A stretch of DNA of 64,000 nucleotides from Candidatus Nitrospira neomarina (GCF_032051675.1 NZ_CP116968.1:4333001-4397000); one strand, 5' to 3'. Shown: positions 8,700 to 18,785, counted from the first letter of the stretch. Notes: generated by a model not told the origin, from the letters alone. Made by a program: numbers and translations.

Positions 8700-10688
8700 T
8701 CACGGCCTTTCCAGGAAGCATGCAGTTGCTTCAGCAGGTTCAGTCATGAACAACGCACACGCCTCGAGGTCCGCGCGTGACAGCCCCTTGCGGCAAGTAC
8801 CGGCGCCAATATCATTCGAAAAATTGGCGTTACATTCGAATAGTTGTAGTTGCGACCCGAAGGTTTGTGGATCAGGTCTCAAGCTGAACCATCCTAAAAG
8901 GTGTTGGTCGTTGGGGAGAGCAGATCGTCCAATATTCCAATAAAACCTATGGTCAATACTACCCTCGCATTGCTTATCCTGTTCAATACGCGGTACCAAA
9001 TCTAATAACCTCAGTGCTTCCGCACACGGGCAAATACCTTCATTCCCCTCCACCTTATTAACACAATTCCAATACTCAGCTCTCACCCTAGTTCCAATTA
9101 CCGCGGCAAGCTCTTTGGCGCCAGCAGAACCAAGTTCGCCTCGAAAGACCACAGGGAGGCGATCACGGGCGTCAAGGTGGTGATAGAATGTATTGAGAGT
9201 GATTTCATCGCCATTGGCGACTTCCTCCATAATCTTCTGACTGTGAACCAGAGTTCGCATGCCATCAGTCCGCCGCTCATAATATACCGACAGTTCCCCC
9301 GGTCCCATGGGAACCCCGGATTGATTGGTGACCGTGACCGTAATGGGCTCGGATAGCTGCCAGTCGGGGTGAGCAGGAAGATAAAAACCCGGGTTGATCC
9401 TCGCCTCAATCTTGCCTCGGAAGAAATACTGCAGCAAAGCTGCCGAGTAGGCCACCGCCCTGGGACCCAACTCCTTGAAGTAATCATCAAAGATCGCATC
9501 ATCAAGCCTGAACGCGCATGACTGTCCCAACGCTTGCAACCCCAAACAATACTGAGGGTACGCAATGGTCAGAATGGCAGAGCCGATGTCATTCTTCAGG
9601 GCATGCTGAAGATTCAGGTGCGTTCCTCGCTGCAAACTCCAGTAGAGCGGGAATCCGCCACTGAGTTCCCCGAATTGGGGATGCGGATAGGTTCTTCCGG
9701 CTAGCACATCGGGTGTTGTATCGTCGGTAAAGAAATTGGCGTTGGCAAACTCCGCAGTGCCCGTCACGCCGGATGTGGTGACTTCGGGATTGGCTCCCGT
9801 GTACTGGTCACTGTCGATCAAATTCCCAGGAGGAGGCATACTCCCGCCGGCGCTCTTGGTCCCGAGCAGGGTCTCAGCCTTTTGCGTATACGATTTAATT
9901 TTATCGTGATTCAGGTCGGAGATTTCCGCTACTTTGTGCAACTGGACGTATTTGTGGAAGTTATCGGGATCGGGGAAGCCACTTAGGCCATAACCCGTGA
10001 GGTCAAGATTGAGAGCTCCCAGGACATCTAGATGATTATCATTTCGGGCATGTGCAGGATTCGCGTTGTCCTGGATCAGGTGCATCACATGCCCGATGGC
10101 CTTAAACATTCGTGCGAAGGCCTCTTCACGGTCGCTCTGCAATGGCTCTGTCAGGGCTTTCTCGAAATCGCTACGCGCATCATTCCATGACATATTATCC
10201 AAATTTTGGTTGCAGCCGAATGCCGGGAAGGATTCAGGCACGAATCCGTCTTTTTCAGATTGTTTTCTGGCGTCAAGGCCGAAACCCCATTTTCGAGCTG
10301 ACGGACCTCTAAATACTGGGTTAGCTAAATATGGTTGAAACCCTTCGTTTCCGATTGGCATAAGGGGATCATGCCAATGGGCAAACACCCGGCAGTCGGG
10401 AGCGTCTTCGCTGTCTGCTCCCTCGATTATCCAACCCATTACGCTTCGGGGTTTGTCCCCCCACTTTACATTTAAAATCTGATCTACGCCATTGGTCAGC
10501 GCATAGTCCGTGGTGAGCCGGGCATTTAGACCTTCCTGACTTACATATTTGGCCGCACGCTTCGCAAATTCCTTGTGCGTACCATTCTCCCACGCCCACG
10601 CGGGTGTGGCTTGCCAGTTCACAAAAGAAATTCCGGCGCAGATGCTAAAAGATAATAGAAACGTCACCACGGTGGAAAAGGGTTTCAT
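8700..10688 (-). CDS. secreted zinc-dependent phospholipase C-like protein
   Basis: About 662 residues from an ATG with AAAGG upstream. An earlier in-frame ATG would overlap the preceding gene. A signal peptide ends near TPAWAW. The mature N-terminus then reads WENGTHKEFAKRAAKY, resembling the N-terminal Trp and first His of zinc phospholipases C and P1 nucleases. Later metal-ligand-like motifs follow: FAHWHDP, and HVMHLIQDNANPAHARND, which fits the H..xxx.D..P.H pattern. The C-terminal half (from about 430) contains a beta-rich part with VTVTNQSGVPMGPGE. The substrate is unknown. It follows the PKD-domain gene by 41 bases on the same strand, so the two are probably cotranscribed and secreted together. 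Confidence 0.65.
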   Translation of the reverse strand: MKPFSTVVTFLLSFSICAGISFVNWQATPAWAWENGTHKEFAKRAAKYVSQEGLNARLTTDYALTNGVDQILNVKWGDKPRSVMGWIIEGADSEDAPDCRVFAHWHDPLMPIGNEGFQPYLANPVFRGPSARKWGFGLDARKQSEKDGFVPESFPAFGCNQNLDNMSWNDARSDFEKALTEPLQSDREEAFARMFKAIGHVMHLIQDNANPAHARNDNHLDVLGALNLDLTGYGLSGFPDPDNFHKYVQLHKVAEISDLNHDKIKSYTQKAETLLGTKSAGGSMPPPGNLIDSDQYTGANPEVTTSGVTGTAEFANANFFTDDTTPDVLAGRTYPHPQFGELSGGFPLYWSLQRGTHLNLQHALKNDIGSAILTIAYPQYCLGLQALGQSCAFRLDDAIFDDYFKELGPRAVAYSAALLQYFFRGKIEARINPGFYLPAHPDWQLSEPITVTVTNQSGVPMGPGELSVYYERRTDGMRTLVHSQKIMEEVANGDEITLNTFYHHLDARDRLPVVFRGELGSAGAKELAAVIGTRVRAEYWNCVNKVEGNEGICPCAEALRLLDLVPRIEQDKQCEGSIDHRFYWNIGRSALPNDQHLLGWFSLRPDPQTFGSQLQLFECNANFSNDIGAGTCRKGLSRADLEACALFMTEPAEATACFLERP

Positions 10689-10729
10689 CGTCAAGAGACC
10701 TTTCTCAGCCAAAGATTGTTCTATCTCGC

Positions 10730-11983
10730 TTAAAGAGACCGGAATCTCCAAATGCCGTCGTGATCCAGAAGGCACTCCACTTCAATAGGAAGGAAGAGGC
10801 CATTGACAAGTACCTCTTCCGTAGAACGCAGAATCGCAAATCGCTCTCGCACTTCATACAGGGTCATCGGAACGCGGAGTGCCCCCGCCAGAAACGCCAG
10901 TTGTTCAGGCGTGGTTGCGTTATATTGACCTCGGAATCGATCCCGGCGGCTGAGGGAGATGAAGGACGCGGCCTCCTCCACCTTTCCCTGCCCGAGCGCG
11001 TCCAGCATGCTGGTCAACTTGGAGACCAGTTCTTGTTCCAATGCCGGTTGAGAGATGATCTGTACGACCCCCTGCTCGGAGACTTGCGTGTTTTGACTAT
11101 CGGTAAGGACCACGGTGGGCAGATAGAGACCCGGCTCAGAATAGGCATGGGAGGTGTCAAAAAGATCGGGTCCGCTTTGGTCTATCTGACCGTCACCGTC
11201 GAAATCCCAGGCAACCGACTGCAGAACATGTTCCAAGAAGGGGTGTATTCCCATGTCAATCGGCTGATTCACCACGCCGAGTTTCGGCGAAATAGACAGC
11301 CCCACGGAATTTCCTGAGAAGGGCTGTGTGGCTTGGATGTTGACCGTCGCTGTGGCTGTGGTTCCCTTGCTGTCGGTCGCGGTGGCGGTGATCGTGTTCT
11401 CTCCCGGCACTAGCTGCACATGGGCGACGGCAAACTCTTTTCCCATGGTCCCTGCAAGAAGGCCATTGACTCGAACCCCAACCTCTCCTTCTACCGCCCC
11501 AGTTATTTGGCCCCGGACTAATGTTTCCAGCGTCGGTACCGTGCTGCCTGGGGTAGGTGACACAATCTCCACCCCAAACCCACAGTTTTTCATACCCGTT
11601 ACGCTCATCGTGATGGAACTGCGGGGTTTGCCTATGAGCAGAATTTCCAGCGTATTGGCAGGTTGGACCGTGATGGGTTGTTCCAACAGCTCAGTCTTTT
11701 TGTTTAAATCCTGTGGCTTCACGATCATGGTGCCATTCAGACGAATCCATCCGATCAGGACGGACATTTTTTGATTGGGCGTGCCATTGGTCACCACCAG
11801 TGTGTAGGGGCCGCTTGGATTGCACACTTGAAAGGTGTCTTTAAAATAGAATTTGGGCGGCTTCAGACTCAGCGTATATTGCTGCGGTCCAAACACGGTT
11901 TCTGTTGCCGCCCAACTTGGCGAGACGGTCGTGACCCCAAGTCCTCCCACGAGTCCAATTACCAGCCATCGAAAAGCATTCAT
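10730..11983 (-). CDS. exported Ig-like/PKD-domain protein
   Basis: About 417 residues starting at the ATG with AGGAG five bases upstream; the ORF extends seven codons further. A signal peptide (FRWLVIGLVGGLGV..SPSWA) is followed by a beta-rich region, then an Ig-like repeat with GENTITATATDSKGTT. A PKD domain follows with WDFDGDGQIDQSG and SHAYSEPGLYLPTVVLTDS, and then a helical C-terminus of unknown type. The WDFDGDG loop is Ca-binding-like. Such proteins act as adhesive or scaffold modules outside the cell. It is the upstream partner of the phospholipase C-like gene. Confidence 0.7.
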   Translation of the reverse strand: MNAFRWLVIGLVGGLGVTTVSPSWAATETVFGPQQYTLSLKPPKFYFKDTFQVCNPSGPYTLVVTNGTPNQKMSVLIGWIRLNGTMIVKPQDLNKKTELLEQPITVQPANTLEILLIGKPRSSITMSVTGMKNCGFGVEIVSPTPGSTVPTLETLVRGQITGAVEGEVGVRVNGLLAGTMGKEFAVAHVQLVPGENTITATATDSKGTTATATVNIQATQPFSGNSVGLSISPKLGVVNQPIDMGIHPFLEHVLQSVAWDFDGDGQIDQSGPDLFDTSHAYSEPGLYLPTVVLTDSQNTQVSEQGVVQIISQPALEQELVSKLTSMLDALGQGKVEEAASFISLSRRDRFRGQYNATTPEQLAFLAGALRVPMTLYEVRERFAILRSTEEVLVNGLFLPIEVECLLDHDGIWRFRSL

Positions 11984-12505
11984 ATACACTCCTGTCATTG
12001 ACACACCGGCCGCATGTGAGCCTTTACATTTTATTTTTGCCTTTTCCCTTTGCCTTCCGGAGCCGCCTGAGGTCGGGTGCCTGTGTATTGCGGAGCGGGC
12101 TGCCTTGCCGGTTGATGCCTTGTGTGATCAAAGGGAGTACATGCCACAGGAGCAACTTCTGCACCGATGGGTCGCTCCGTGTCTCAGACCTCACAAGGGC
12201 AGAAGCCCAATGCAGATCCTGCGGAAATTGTTCGCGTTTTTGGTCAGGGGCTTGGACAGCAGTCCTGCTGGAGATGAGCTGTGGTCACGCGGGTGTCTCA
12301 AAAAGGAAGACTCAAACCAGCGTCAGGTGGCCCTGAATGGAGTCAGTTGAATTGGGGGCTGGCGACCTTTGATTAGGCAGGCACGGTGACTCAGGGAGTG
12401 GAGTTATGGAGGAAGCATAGATGAAGTTGATAATTAATTGTGCTTCAGCAGTTTCCGGCTGCGCTAACATTGGGTATCAAGATCGTTATTTACCAGTCGG
12501 CATCA
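11984..12505. other. intergenic region, no gene seen
   Basis: About 520 bases upstream of the PKD-protein gene and downstream of the NtrC-family gene. Open frames on the plus strand (around 11850-12350) are Cys-rich, motif-free and lack ribosome binding sites. I regard them as noise. The region should hold the promoter of the secreted two-gene cassette but no clear element was found. Confidence 0.4.
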
Positions 12506-13894
12506 TCAACCAATTTTTTCGAGAGGTGGCAGTTTGGCGGGAATCCGTTTTTGCTTCAGCAATTTGGTGAAATGCGTTCTATTTAAATTGAGGAGAGCGG
12601 CCGCTTTGGTTTGATTCCAGCCCGTTTGCCTGAGCGCGGACAGGATCAGTGTTTTGCTATAGACTTCCAGGGCTTCGTGATAGGTAGTCTGACCGAAGGC
12701 AGCAATTGTCTCTGATGTTTCTTTCGCGATGGTTTCCGATCCCAGGCAGATGAATTCCGGGCCGATCTCCTCTTGATCACAGAGAATAGTGGCTCTCGCC
12801 AGAACGTTTTCCAACTCGCGAATGTTGCCCGGCCAGTGATAATTCATGAGCAAGTCCAGGGAATCCTGGCTCAAGGGTTTACTGCCTGTTTTGTTCTCTT
12901 TTTCTTCGCGCTTCAGGATGAAGCTCGCTAAGGCAGGCAGGTCCCTCATATGGTCACGTAAGGGGGGAAGGGTGATGGGGAAACTGTTGAGGCGGAAAAA
13001 CAGATCTTCGCGAAAGGTGCCGGCCTTAACCCCTCGGCCAAGGTCCTTGTTGGTGGCCGCCATGAAGCGGACATCCACCCGGATCGGTCGAGTGCCACCC
13101 AGCCGGTAGAGTTCCTTGTTTTGCAGGAGACGGAGAAACCGGCCTTGAATGGCCAAGGCCATGTCTCCGATTTCATCCAGGAAGACCGTTCCCCCCTCGG
13201 CGGCTTCAATCTTTCCTTCGCGTCTTTCATTCGCTCCCGTAAACGCGCCTTTTTCATGTCCAAACAATTCGTTCTCCAGCAGGCTTTCGGGGAGGGCGGC
13301 ACAATTAATCACCATAAAGGGGTGGGCATGTCGAGGACTCAATCGATGGATGGCCCTTCCCACGAGTTCCTTCCCTGTGCCTGTCTCTCCCAACAAGAGC
13401 ACCGTGGCATTCGTTGGCGCGATTTGTTGGGCCATCTTCATGATGCTTTTCATGGCCGGGCTATCGGCAATGATGGTGTCATATCGGGCATCGACCTGGG
13501 CATGCCAGAATTCGGCTTCCCGTTTGATGGTCTCTTGTTCTAAGGTTTTTTCGATGACCGCCAGCAGGTATTCGTGCGCAAATGGTTTGAGAATGAAATT
13601 CTCGGCCCCAAGCTTCATGGCTTCCACGGCCTGTTCCATGGTGCCGAACGCCGTCAACATAATAATGGGGGGCACATTGTGTTTATGGTGCAGATGCGTG
13701 AGAATTTCAATGCCGGATAGACCGGGGAGCTTCAGATCCAACAGCACCAGGGCCGGCGTGTCTTGTTCTATGAGATTGAGGGCTTGCAGGCCATCATTGG
13801 CTGTGAGGACTTCATAGCACTGTTGTTCTAAACGGTCGGTGAGAGCGAGGAGGATGTCCGGATCATCATCCGCAACCAGAATCTTTTTGGCCAT
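12506..13894 (-). CDS. sigma-54-dependent response regulator, NtrC family
   Basis: A 462-residue regulator with three domains. The receiver (1-120) has the acidic pair DDDPD, phospho-acceptor LLDLKLPG and lysine in LKPF. The AAA+ domain (about 140-375) has Walker A GETGTGKE, the sigma-54 contact loop GAFTGA, Walker [10 protein letters not shown] and the arginine-finger region. The C-terminus is a Fis-type HTH ([22 protein letters not shown]). When phosphorylated it should activate promoters of the -24/-12 type. No histidine kinase gene is adjacent, so its partner and targets are unknown. The ATG start [11 protein letters not shown] is unambiguous. Confidence 0.93.
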   Translation of the reverse strand: MAKKILVADDDPDILLALTDRLEQQCYEVLTANDGLQALNLIEQDTPALVLLDLKLPGLSGIEILTHLHHKHNVPPIIMLTAFGTMEQAVEAMKLGAENFILKPFAHEYLLAVIEKTLEQETIKREAEFWHAQVDARYDTIIADSPAMKSIMKMAQQIAPTNATVLLLGETGTGKELVGRAIHRLSPRHAHPFMVINCAALPESLLENELFGHEKGAFTGANERREGKIEAAEGGTVFLDEIGDMALAIQGRFLRLLQNKELYRLGGTRPIRVDVRFMAATNKDLGRGVKAGTFREDLFFRLNSFPITLPPLRDHMRDLPALASFILKREEKENKTGSKPLSQDSLDLLMNYHWPGNIRELENVLARATILCDQEEIGPEFICLGSETIAKETSETIAAFGQTTYHEALEVYSKTLILSALRQTGWNQTKAAALLNLNRTHFTKLLKQKRIPAKLPPLEKIG

Positions 13895-14147
13895 GGGTGA
13901 CCTGTCAGATTAAGTTGTTGAAAAGATGGGCTGATTATCCTTTATCCACAGCAATAAATGATAGGGGGAATTCGGTATTTATTTAATTAATTTTTAGGGA
14001 GGTTGCGCTCTCTGGGGATGGGTAAGCCGTAAGGCCTCGACTGTCTGGCCGATACCCGATAAGAGGGGTGTTGTTGGAATAGAAAAAAAGCGGATGGCGG
14101 ATTGAATTTGACCAATGAAGGTTATGAATACACCCTAGGAATGGTTA

Positions 14148-15164
14148 TCAGGATGAACAAGTTTCGGCCTTTGTCGCTTCGGCACCTTCGTACTTCACTT
14201 CCACCGTAAAGCCGAGATCTTCGATCATCTTCCAGACTTCCTGGTGTGCCAGGCCCGGTGTCGTCAGATAGCCATCCACGAAGAGGGAGTCGGCGACGTA
14301 GAGCGCCAAGGGTTGGAGCGAGCGGAGGTTTCGTTCCCGTCCGCCGGCCGCCCGGATTTCGGTTTTGGGGTGGAAGAACCTGAAGAGACAGAGGATTTTT
14401 AAGCAACGGACCGGTGTGAGGTTTTTCATGTCGTCAAATGGTGTGCCTTCGACCGGGTACAACATGTTTAACGGAATGGAATCGGGTTGGATGTCCTGTA
14501 ATGCCAGGGCAAGGTCCACCAGATCTTCGTCCCGTTCGCCCATGCCGACGATACCGCCGCTGCAGAGTTCCAATCCGGCTGCGCGGGCATGTTTCAGTGT
14601 GTCTATACGATCTTGATAGGTGTGTGTCGTGCAAATAGCAGGGTGATACGCTTCACTGGTGTTGAGATTATGGTTGATGCGATCGACTCCTGCCGCCTTT
14701 AACTGGCTGGCTTGTTCGCCATTCAAGAGCCCTAGTGAACAACAGATCTGAATCGGTAGTTCCTCTTTAATCTGTTTGACGGCCCTGGTGATGTGTGTGA
14801 TTTCTGATTGCAACGGGGAGCGCCCGCTGATCACGATGCAATACCGTTGGGCTTTGGCCTGTGCGGCCCGCCGAGCGCCTTCCAGCATTTTTTCCGGAGA
14901 GACGAGTGCGTACCGCTCGATAGGGGCGGTGGAAATGGTTGATTGGGAACAATAGTGGCAATCTTCCTGACAGGCTCCGCTTTTGGCATTGAGCAACATT
15001 TGCAGGCGGATGGTGTTGCCAAAATACCGTGACCGAATCCGATAGGCCGCATTGACCAGATCGAGCAGTTTGTCCTGAGGGGTGTCCAGAATGGCCACGC
15101 CTTCCTTCCGGCTTGGGACGATTCCCTCCAGCACGCGATCTGCCAAATCTTGAAATGCGGTCAT
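14148..15164 (-). CDS. bioB: biotin synthase
   Basis: BioB is the radical-SAM enzyme that inserts sulfur into dethiobiotin in the last step of biotin synthesis. The SAM-cluster motif CQEDCHYC is seen (Cys65, 69, 72 from this start). It is followed by the BioB-specific CCSLG and SGGIVGMGE segments and the arginine-containing TEIRAAGGRE near the C-terminus, which matches the [2Fe-2S] site region. I start at the ATG with GGAG seven bases upstream; two earlier in-frame ATGs (15176, 15188) lack such a site. The gene is 75 bases downstream of rsfS on the same strand. No other biotin gene is in the window. Confidence 0.93.
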   Translation of the reverse strand: MTAFQDLADRVLEGIVPSRKEGVAILDTPQDKLLDLVNAAYRIRSRYFGNTIRLQMLLNAKSGACQEDCHYCSQSTISTAPIERYALVSPEKMLEGARRAAQAKAQRYCIVISGRSPLQSEITHITRAVKQIKEELPIQICCSLGLLNGEQASQLKAAGVDRINHNLNTSEAYHPAICTTHTYQDRIDTLKHARAAGLELCSGGIVGMGERDEDLVDLALALQDIQPDSIPLNMLYPVEGTPFDDMKNLTPVRCLKILCLFRFFHPKTEIRAAGGRERNLRSLQPLALYVADSLFVDGYLTTPGLAHQEVWKMIEDLGFTVEVKYEGAEATKAETCSS

Positions 15165-15238
15165 GGGGTTCTCCATTATTTTTTTCAAAAAAATTTGATT
15201 TCCAACCTACGGATAAAAAGATGAAACCTTCTCGTTGG

Positions 15239-15676
15239 TTATGAAAGCCTGGCGATCTTTCCGGGTGCTTTTGGCGCTTGTGCGACCTGTGGAAAAGGTT
15301 TACGGCTTTCAGGAATAGAAATTTGTGGAGCGTCCGCCCACATACTTTCTAAGGCATAATACTTCCGGACGTCTGATTTAAATATATGGACGATGATGTC
15401 TCCATAGTCGAGTAATATCCAATTGGCCGTTTCTTTTCCCTCAATATCCGGGCTTAATGCATAGCCTGTGGACATGACCTTTTCAATGAAGGAGGCAATC
15501 CCTCGCACCTGGCGTTCGGAATCCCCTGAGGCAAAGACGAAATAGTCTGCTATTGACGTCATTGCTCCCACATCAAGCACCAACACCTCTCCTGCTTGCT
15601 TTTCTTGAGCCGCTTGAGCGATGTAGACCGCCTGTTCGAGGGTAGGAGATGGTTTCGGGTGGGTTAGACGGGCCAT
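15239..15676 (-). CDS. rsfS: ribosomal silencing factor RsfS
   Basis: RsfS (Iojap/DUF143) binds ribosomal protein L14 and blocks subunit joining during starvation. The core is present: VLDVGAMTSIADYFVFASGDSERQV, then WILLDYGDIIVHIF and a C-terminal YYALESMWADAP. The start MARLTHPKPS overlaps the last 13 bases of nadD, so translation is probably coupled. An upstream in-frame start exists inside nadD but would add unrelated sequence. The C-terminus carries about 25 extra Pro/Lys-rich residues. The nadD-rsfS pair is the usual order in many bacteria. Confidence 0.9.
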   Translation of the reverse strand: MARLTHPKPSPTLEQAVYIAQAAQEKQAGEVLVLDVGAMTSIADYFVFASGDSERQVRGIASFIEKVMSTGYALSPDIEGKETANWILLDYGDIIVHIFKSDVRKYYALESMWADAPQISIPESRKPFPQVAQAPKAPGKIARLS

Positions 15677-16335
15677 TGGTACAATCGATGGCGAATTATA
15701 TAGGACTCCACCGTGGGCGGCAACCACTGGCGGACGAGGGAACCACTGGCCAGTTGCTCCCGAATTGTCGAGGCCGAGATCTCGCACGGTGGTGCGGACA
15801 GAAGAAAAATGGTCTTGCCGGAGGGAAGAAGCATGTCCAGACGGGTCGTATCCTGTTGGTCAAGGCTTTGAAATGCTTGAAGCTTTGTCGCAGGTAGGAA
15901 CGGCAGGGCTTGAAGTTGGGTGAAGGCAACCCCAGGTCTCGAGCAGACAATAAAATGGCATAGGGTGAGCAAATGATCCACCTGCCTCCAACTGCAGAAA
16001 TCCAAAAAAGCATCAAGCCCCACAATAAACCCCAACTCCGTTCCCTCGGGGCATTCATTTTTGAAATGAGTGACGGTGTCGACACTGTACGACACTGCCT
16101 CAGATTGGATTTCGTAATCGGATACCGTGCAGTAGGGAAACGGGGCAACTGCTTGCTGCACCATGGCTAACCGGTGATGGGCTGGCGCTAGAGATGCCGA
16201 TGGTTTATGTGGAGGATCCCCCGTCGGAATGAAAATTATGCGATCGAGCTGGATTGTGCGGTAGACATACTGGGCAATATGCAAATGTCCATTATGGATG
16301 GGATTGAATGAGCCGCCTAGGAGGCCGATAAACAT
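15664..16335 (-). CDS. nadD: nicotinate-nucleotide adenylyltransferase
   Basis: NadD joins ATP and nicotinate mononucleotide to make deamido-NAD. The nucleotidyltransferase signature is at the N-terminus, GLLGGSFNPIHNGHLHIA, with the HxGH motif. PTGDPPHK follows and the C-terminal ISASTIRE motif matches the family's ISSTxIR. Its length of 223 residues is normal. The gene overlaps rsfS and lies about 30 bases downstream of a small hairpin element at 16365-16405. Confidence 0.94.
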   Translation of the reverse strand: MFIGLLGGSFNPIHNGHLHIAQYVYRTIQLDRIIFIPTGDPPHKPSASLAPAHHRLAMVQQAVAPFPYCTVSDYEIQSEAVSYSVDTVTHFKNECPEGTELGFIVGLDAFLDFCSWRQVDHLLTLCHFIVCSRPGVAFTQLQALPFLPATKLQAFQSLDQQDTTRLDMLLPSGKTIFLLSAPPCEISASTIREQLASGSLVRQWLPPTVESYIIRHRLYQWPV

Positions 16336-16364
16336 CAGTCTAGATTTTTCTCATGTGGAGAGTG

Positions 16365-16405
16365 TTAAAAAAGGCCGCCAGCGGCCTTGCTGTACGGGTC
16401 TTTTA
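16365..16405 (+). repeat. collapsed copy C of the gene-end repeat / terminator hairpin
   Basis: An A-run is followed by a perfect hairpin with arms AAGGCCGC and GCGGCCTT, then CTGTACGGGTCTTTT. The left part matches the start of repeats A and B, and the right part matches their end (GGACGGGC then T-run), as if the middle had been deleted. Read on the minus strand the hairpin is followed by six T, so it can act as a Rho-independent terminator for proB, whose stop lies about 180 bases upstream in that direction. Confidence 0.5.
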
Positions 16406-16567
16406 AGAACACTTCGCCACATTTCTCTGATGAGGCTCGGTCACTCATATGCTGAGGGAACGGCCATATTTTTGAAATATTCGATAGCTCCATGTTTAAT
16501 TTTAGGAGCTAAAGGTGATCCATACCTTTGCCAATGGAGCGTTGTTCATGAGAGGGAGTCACGTCGC

Positions 16568-17704
16568 TTATGAGACCTGCTGCTTAGTCAGAACCAGATT
16601 GTCCCGGTGAATGACTTCCTCATACTCCAACGAGCCTAGGAGTTGTCTGATGTCTGATGTTTTTTTCCCCTTGATGCGATGGAGAGTTTCGGCAGAATAA
16701 TTCGTGAGTCCCTGCGCGAACGGCATTCCCTCCCGGGTGGCGCAGGTGATGGGGTCCCCTGTCAGAAAGATGCCTGTGATGTCCAGAATGCCTGAGGGTA
16801 ATAAGCTTTTTCCTCGAAGGGTGAGGGCGGCCACCGCTCCTTCGTCTAACCGGACCTCCCCTTTTGGTCGAAGGGTATAGGCAATCCACTGTTTTCGACT
16901 GGTCAGGGGTGATTGGTCGGACACAAAAAACGTTCCCCCGGGCTTTCCGTTCAGAACATCTTCCAACGCATGGGGAGTTTCTCCATTTAATAAAAGGGTC
17001 GGAACTCCAAAGCGTCCTGCCTGTTTGGCGGCTCTGATCTTGGTAACCATGCCTCCACGGCTGGCTTGTGTTCGGGAAGTTCCGGCGAGGTCTTCAATGT
17101 CCTTGGTGACGTTGGCAACCAGAGGAATTAATTCTGCCGAAGGATTGAGGTGAGGATCCTGGCTGTAGAGCCCATCGACATCTGATAAAATCACCAGCAG
17201 ATCCGCGTCAACCAAGTGGGCCACTTCCCCTGCGAGGGTATCATTGTCACCAAATCTGATTTCCTCGATAGCTACAGTGTCATTTTCATTAATAATCGGA
17301 ATGACCCTCAGTTGAATAAGGGTATTGAGGGTATGGCGGGCATTCAGGAATCGTCGACGATCGGATAAATCCTGGTGAGTTAAGAGGACCTGGGCAATCT
17401 TATTTTTCGTTTCTTCAAACGCCATCTCATAGGCTCGCATGAGCCGGCTTTGTCCGACGGCAGCGGCGGCTTGCTGAAGGGGTAATTCAGCAGGATAGGA
17501 AAAAATGGCGAGGTGTGAGAGGCCCGCAACAATGGCTCCGGAGGAAACCACGACAATTTGTCGATCCTGAGCCTGCAGGGTGCCCAATTCCTGGGCTAAA
17601 CGGTTGATGCGGTCGAGACGAAGACCGCCTTGCGAGGAAGCCACCAGGCTGCTTCCCACTTTGACGACGATCCTCTTGCACGCCGCTAGCACTTGCTCGC
17701 GCAT
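16568..17704 (-). CDS. proB: glutamate 5-kinase
   Basis: ProB phosphorylates glutamate in the first step of proline synthesis. The 378-residue protein has an amino-acid-kinase domain (IVVKVGSSLVAS at the start; NENDTVAIEEIRFGDNDTLA; VILSDVDGLYSQDP; RGGMVTKIRAAKQA). A C-terminal PUA domain follows (about 285-370). The ATG lies inside the obgE 3' end with a 19-base overlap, so the two genes are translationally coupled. The longer frame into obgE has no support. No proA follows. Confidence 0.94.
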   Translation of the reverse strand: MREQVLAACKRIVVKVGSSLVASSQGGLRLDRINRLAQELGTLQAQDRQIVVVSSGAIVAGLSHLAIFSYPAELPLQQAAAAVGQSRLMRAYEMAFEETKNKIAQVLLTHQDLSDRRRFLNARHTLNTLIQLRVIPIINENDTVAIEEIRFGDNDTLAGEVAHLVDADLLVILSDVDGLYSQDPHLNPSAELIPLVANVTKDIEDLAGTSRTQASRGGMVTKIRAAKQAGRFGVPTLLLNGETPHALEDVLNGKPGGTFFVSDQSPLTSRKQWIAYTLRPKGEVRLDEGAVAALTLRGKSLLPSGILDITGIFLTGDPITCATREGMPFAQGLTNYSAETLHRIKGKKTSDIRQLLGSLEYEEVIHRDNLVLTKQQVS

Positions 17705-18705
17705 GAGGTTTTGGCTTCCAGAACGGCTTTTCCTAAATAGGTCACGAGTGATGGAAGGCCTTCCCTGGTAACGGCCGAAATGGGAAAGAACGGAAAGTGG
17801 TGTGCGCGGCAATACTCCCGAAGGGCTTCCAAGTGCTGGCCGTTTCCCTGAGAATCAATTTTTGTCGCCACGATGGCAAATGGCCGTTCAAGGAGTTCGG
17901 GGTCAAAGGCCTGGAGTTCCCTTTGTAAGGTTTCAACGATCTCGACGGGATCTTCTGCAATCCATTCGGTGATATCGACCAGATATAACAAAAAAGCGGT
18001 TCGCTGGATATGTCGCAGGAATTTAATACCTAACCCTTTCCCCTCATGAGCGCCTTCGATCAATCCCGGAATATCGGCTACCACAAACGACGAATGTTCC
18101 ATCCATTCCACCACTCCCAAATGAGGCCGCAGGGTGGTGAAGGGATAACTCGCAATTTCCGGGTGTGCAGAAGAAATCGCGGAAATCAACGTGGATTTGC
18201 CGGCGTTAGGAAAGCCCACCAAGCCGACATCGGCTAACAGTTTTAATTCCAGATTCACCCATCGCTCTTCGCCGGGAGTCCCTGGTTCGAATTGACGTGG
18301 CGCTCGATTCGTTGACGTGGCAAAACGTGCGTTGCCCTTTCCGCCTTTGCCCCCCTTTGCAACAATGGCGGTTTGTCCTTCCGCAATAAGGTCGGCGATG
18401 ATTTCACCGTCCTCGGTTTTCACGAGAGTTCCGACAGGAAGGGGAATCACGATATCGGAGCCATTGGCCCCGTGGCAGTTGGTCTTGAGGCCTCTTACGC
18501 CGGAAGTGGCCTCATAATGTTTTTGATATCGCAGGTCGAGCAAGGTTGAGACTCTATTGGAGGCCACAAAGACCACATCTCCTCCATCACCGCCGTCGCC
18601 ACCGTTGGGACCGCCAAATTCGGCAAATTTTTCTCGTCGAAAGCTACAGTGTCCAGTGCCACCGTCACCAGCTTTGATGAATATTCGTGCTTGATCGATA
18701 AACAT
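17686..18705 (-). CDS. obgE: GTPase ObgE/CgtA
   Basis: Obg is a ribosome-associated GTPase involved in large-subunit assembly and stress control. The glycine-rich Obg fold fills the first 158 residues (GGNGGDGGDGGDV-like pattern, KGGKGGKGN). The G domain has G1 GFPNAGKST, G3 DIPGLIEGAHEGKGLG, and G4 TKID. At 339 residues it lacks the C-terminal OCT extension seen in some species. AAGGAT precedes the ATG. It sits in the classic order rplU-rpmA-obgE with proB next. Confidence 0.95.
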   Translation of the reverse strand: MFIDQARIFIKAGDGGTGHCSFRREKFAEFGGPNGGDGGDGGDVVFVASNRVSTLLDLRYQKHYEATSGVRGLKTNCHGANGSDIVIPLPVGTLVKTEDGEIIADLIAEGQTAIVAKGGKGGKGNARFATSTNRAPRQFEPGTPGEERWVNLELKLLADVGLVGFPNAGKSTLISAISSAHPEIASYPFTTLRPHLGVVEWMEHSSFVVADIPGLIEGAHEGKGLGIKFLRHIQRTAFLLYLVDITEWIAEDPVEIVETLQRELQAFDPELLERPFAIVATKIDSQGNGQHLEALREYCRAHHFPFFPISAVTREGLPSLVTYLGKAVLEAKTSCASKC

Positions 18706-18785
18706 ACTGATCCTTAAATCCCACCGGATTTACCAGGGAAAAATGAAGGCGATGAGTTTGATAAAGCAGGAAATGGGAAGGGGAG

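Noticed and set aside
11998-12336. Overlapping plus-strand frames upstream of the PKD-protein gene
   Set aside because: Cys-rich, motif-free and without start signals; more likely non-coding.
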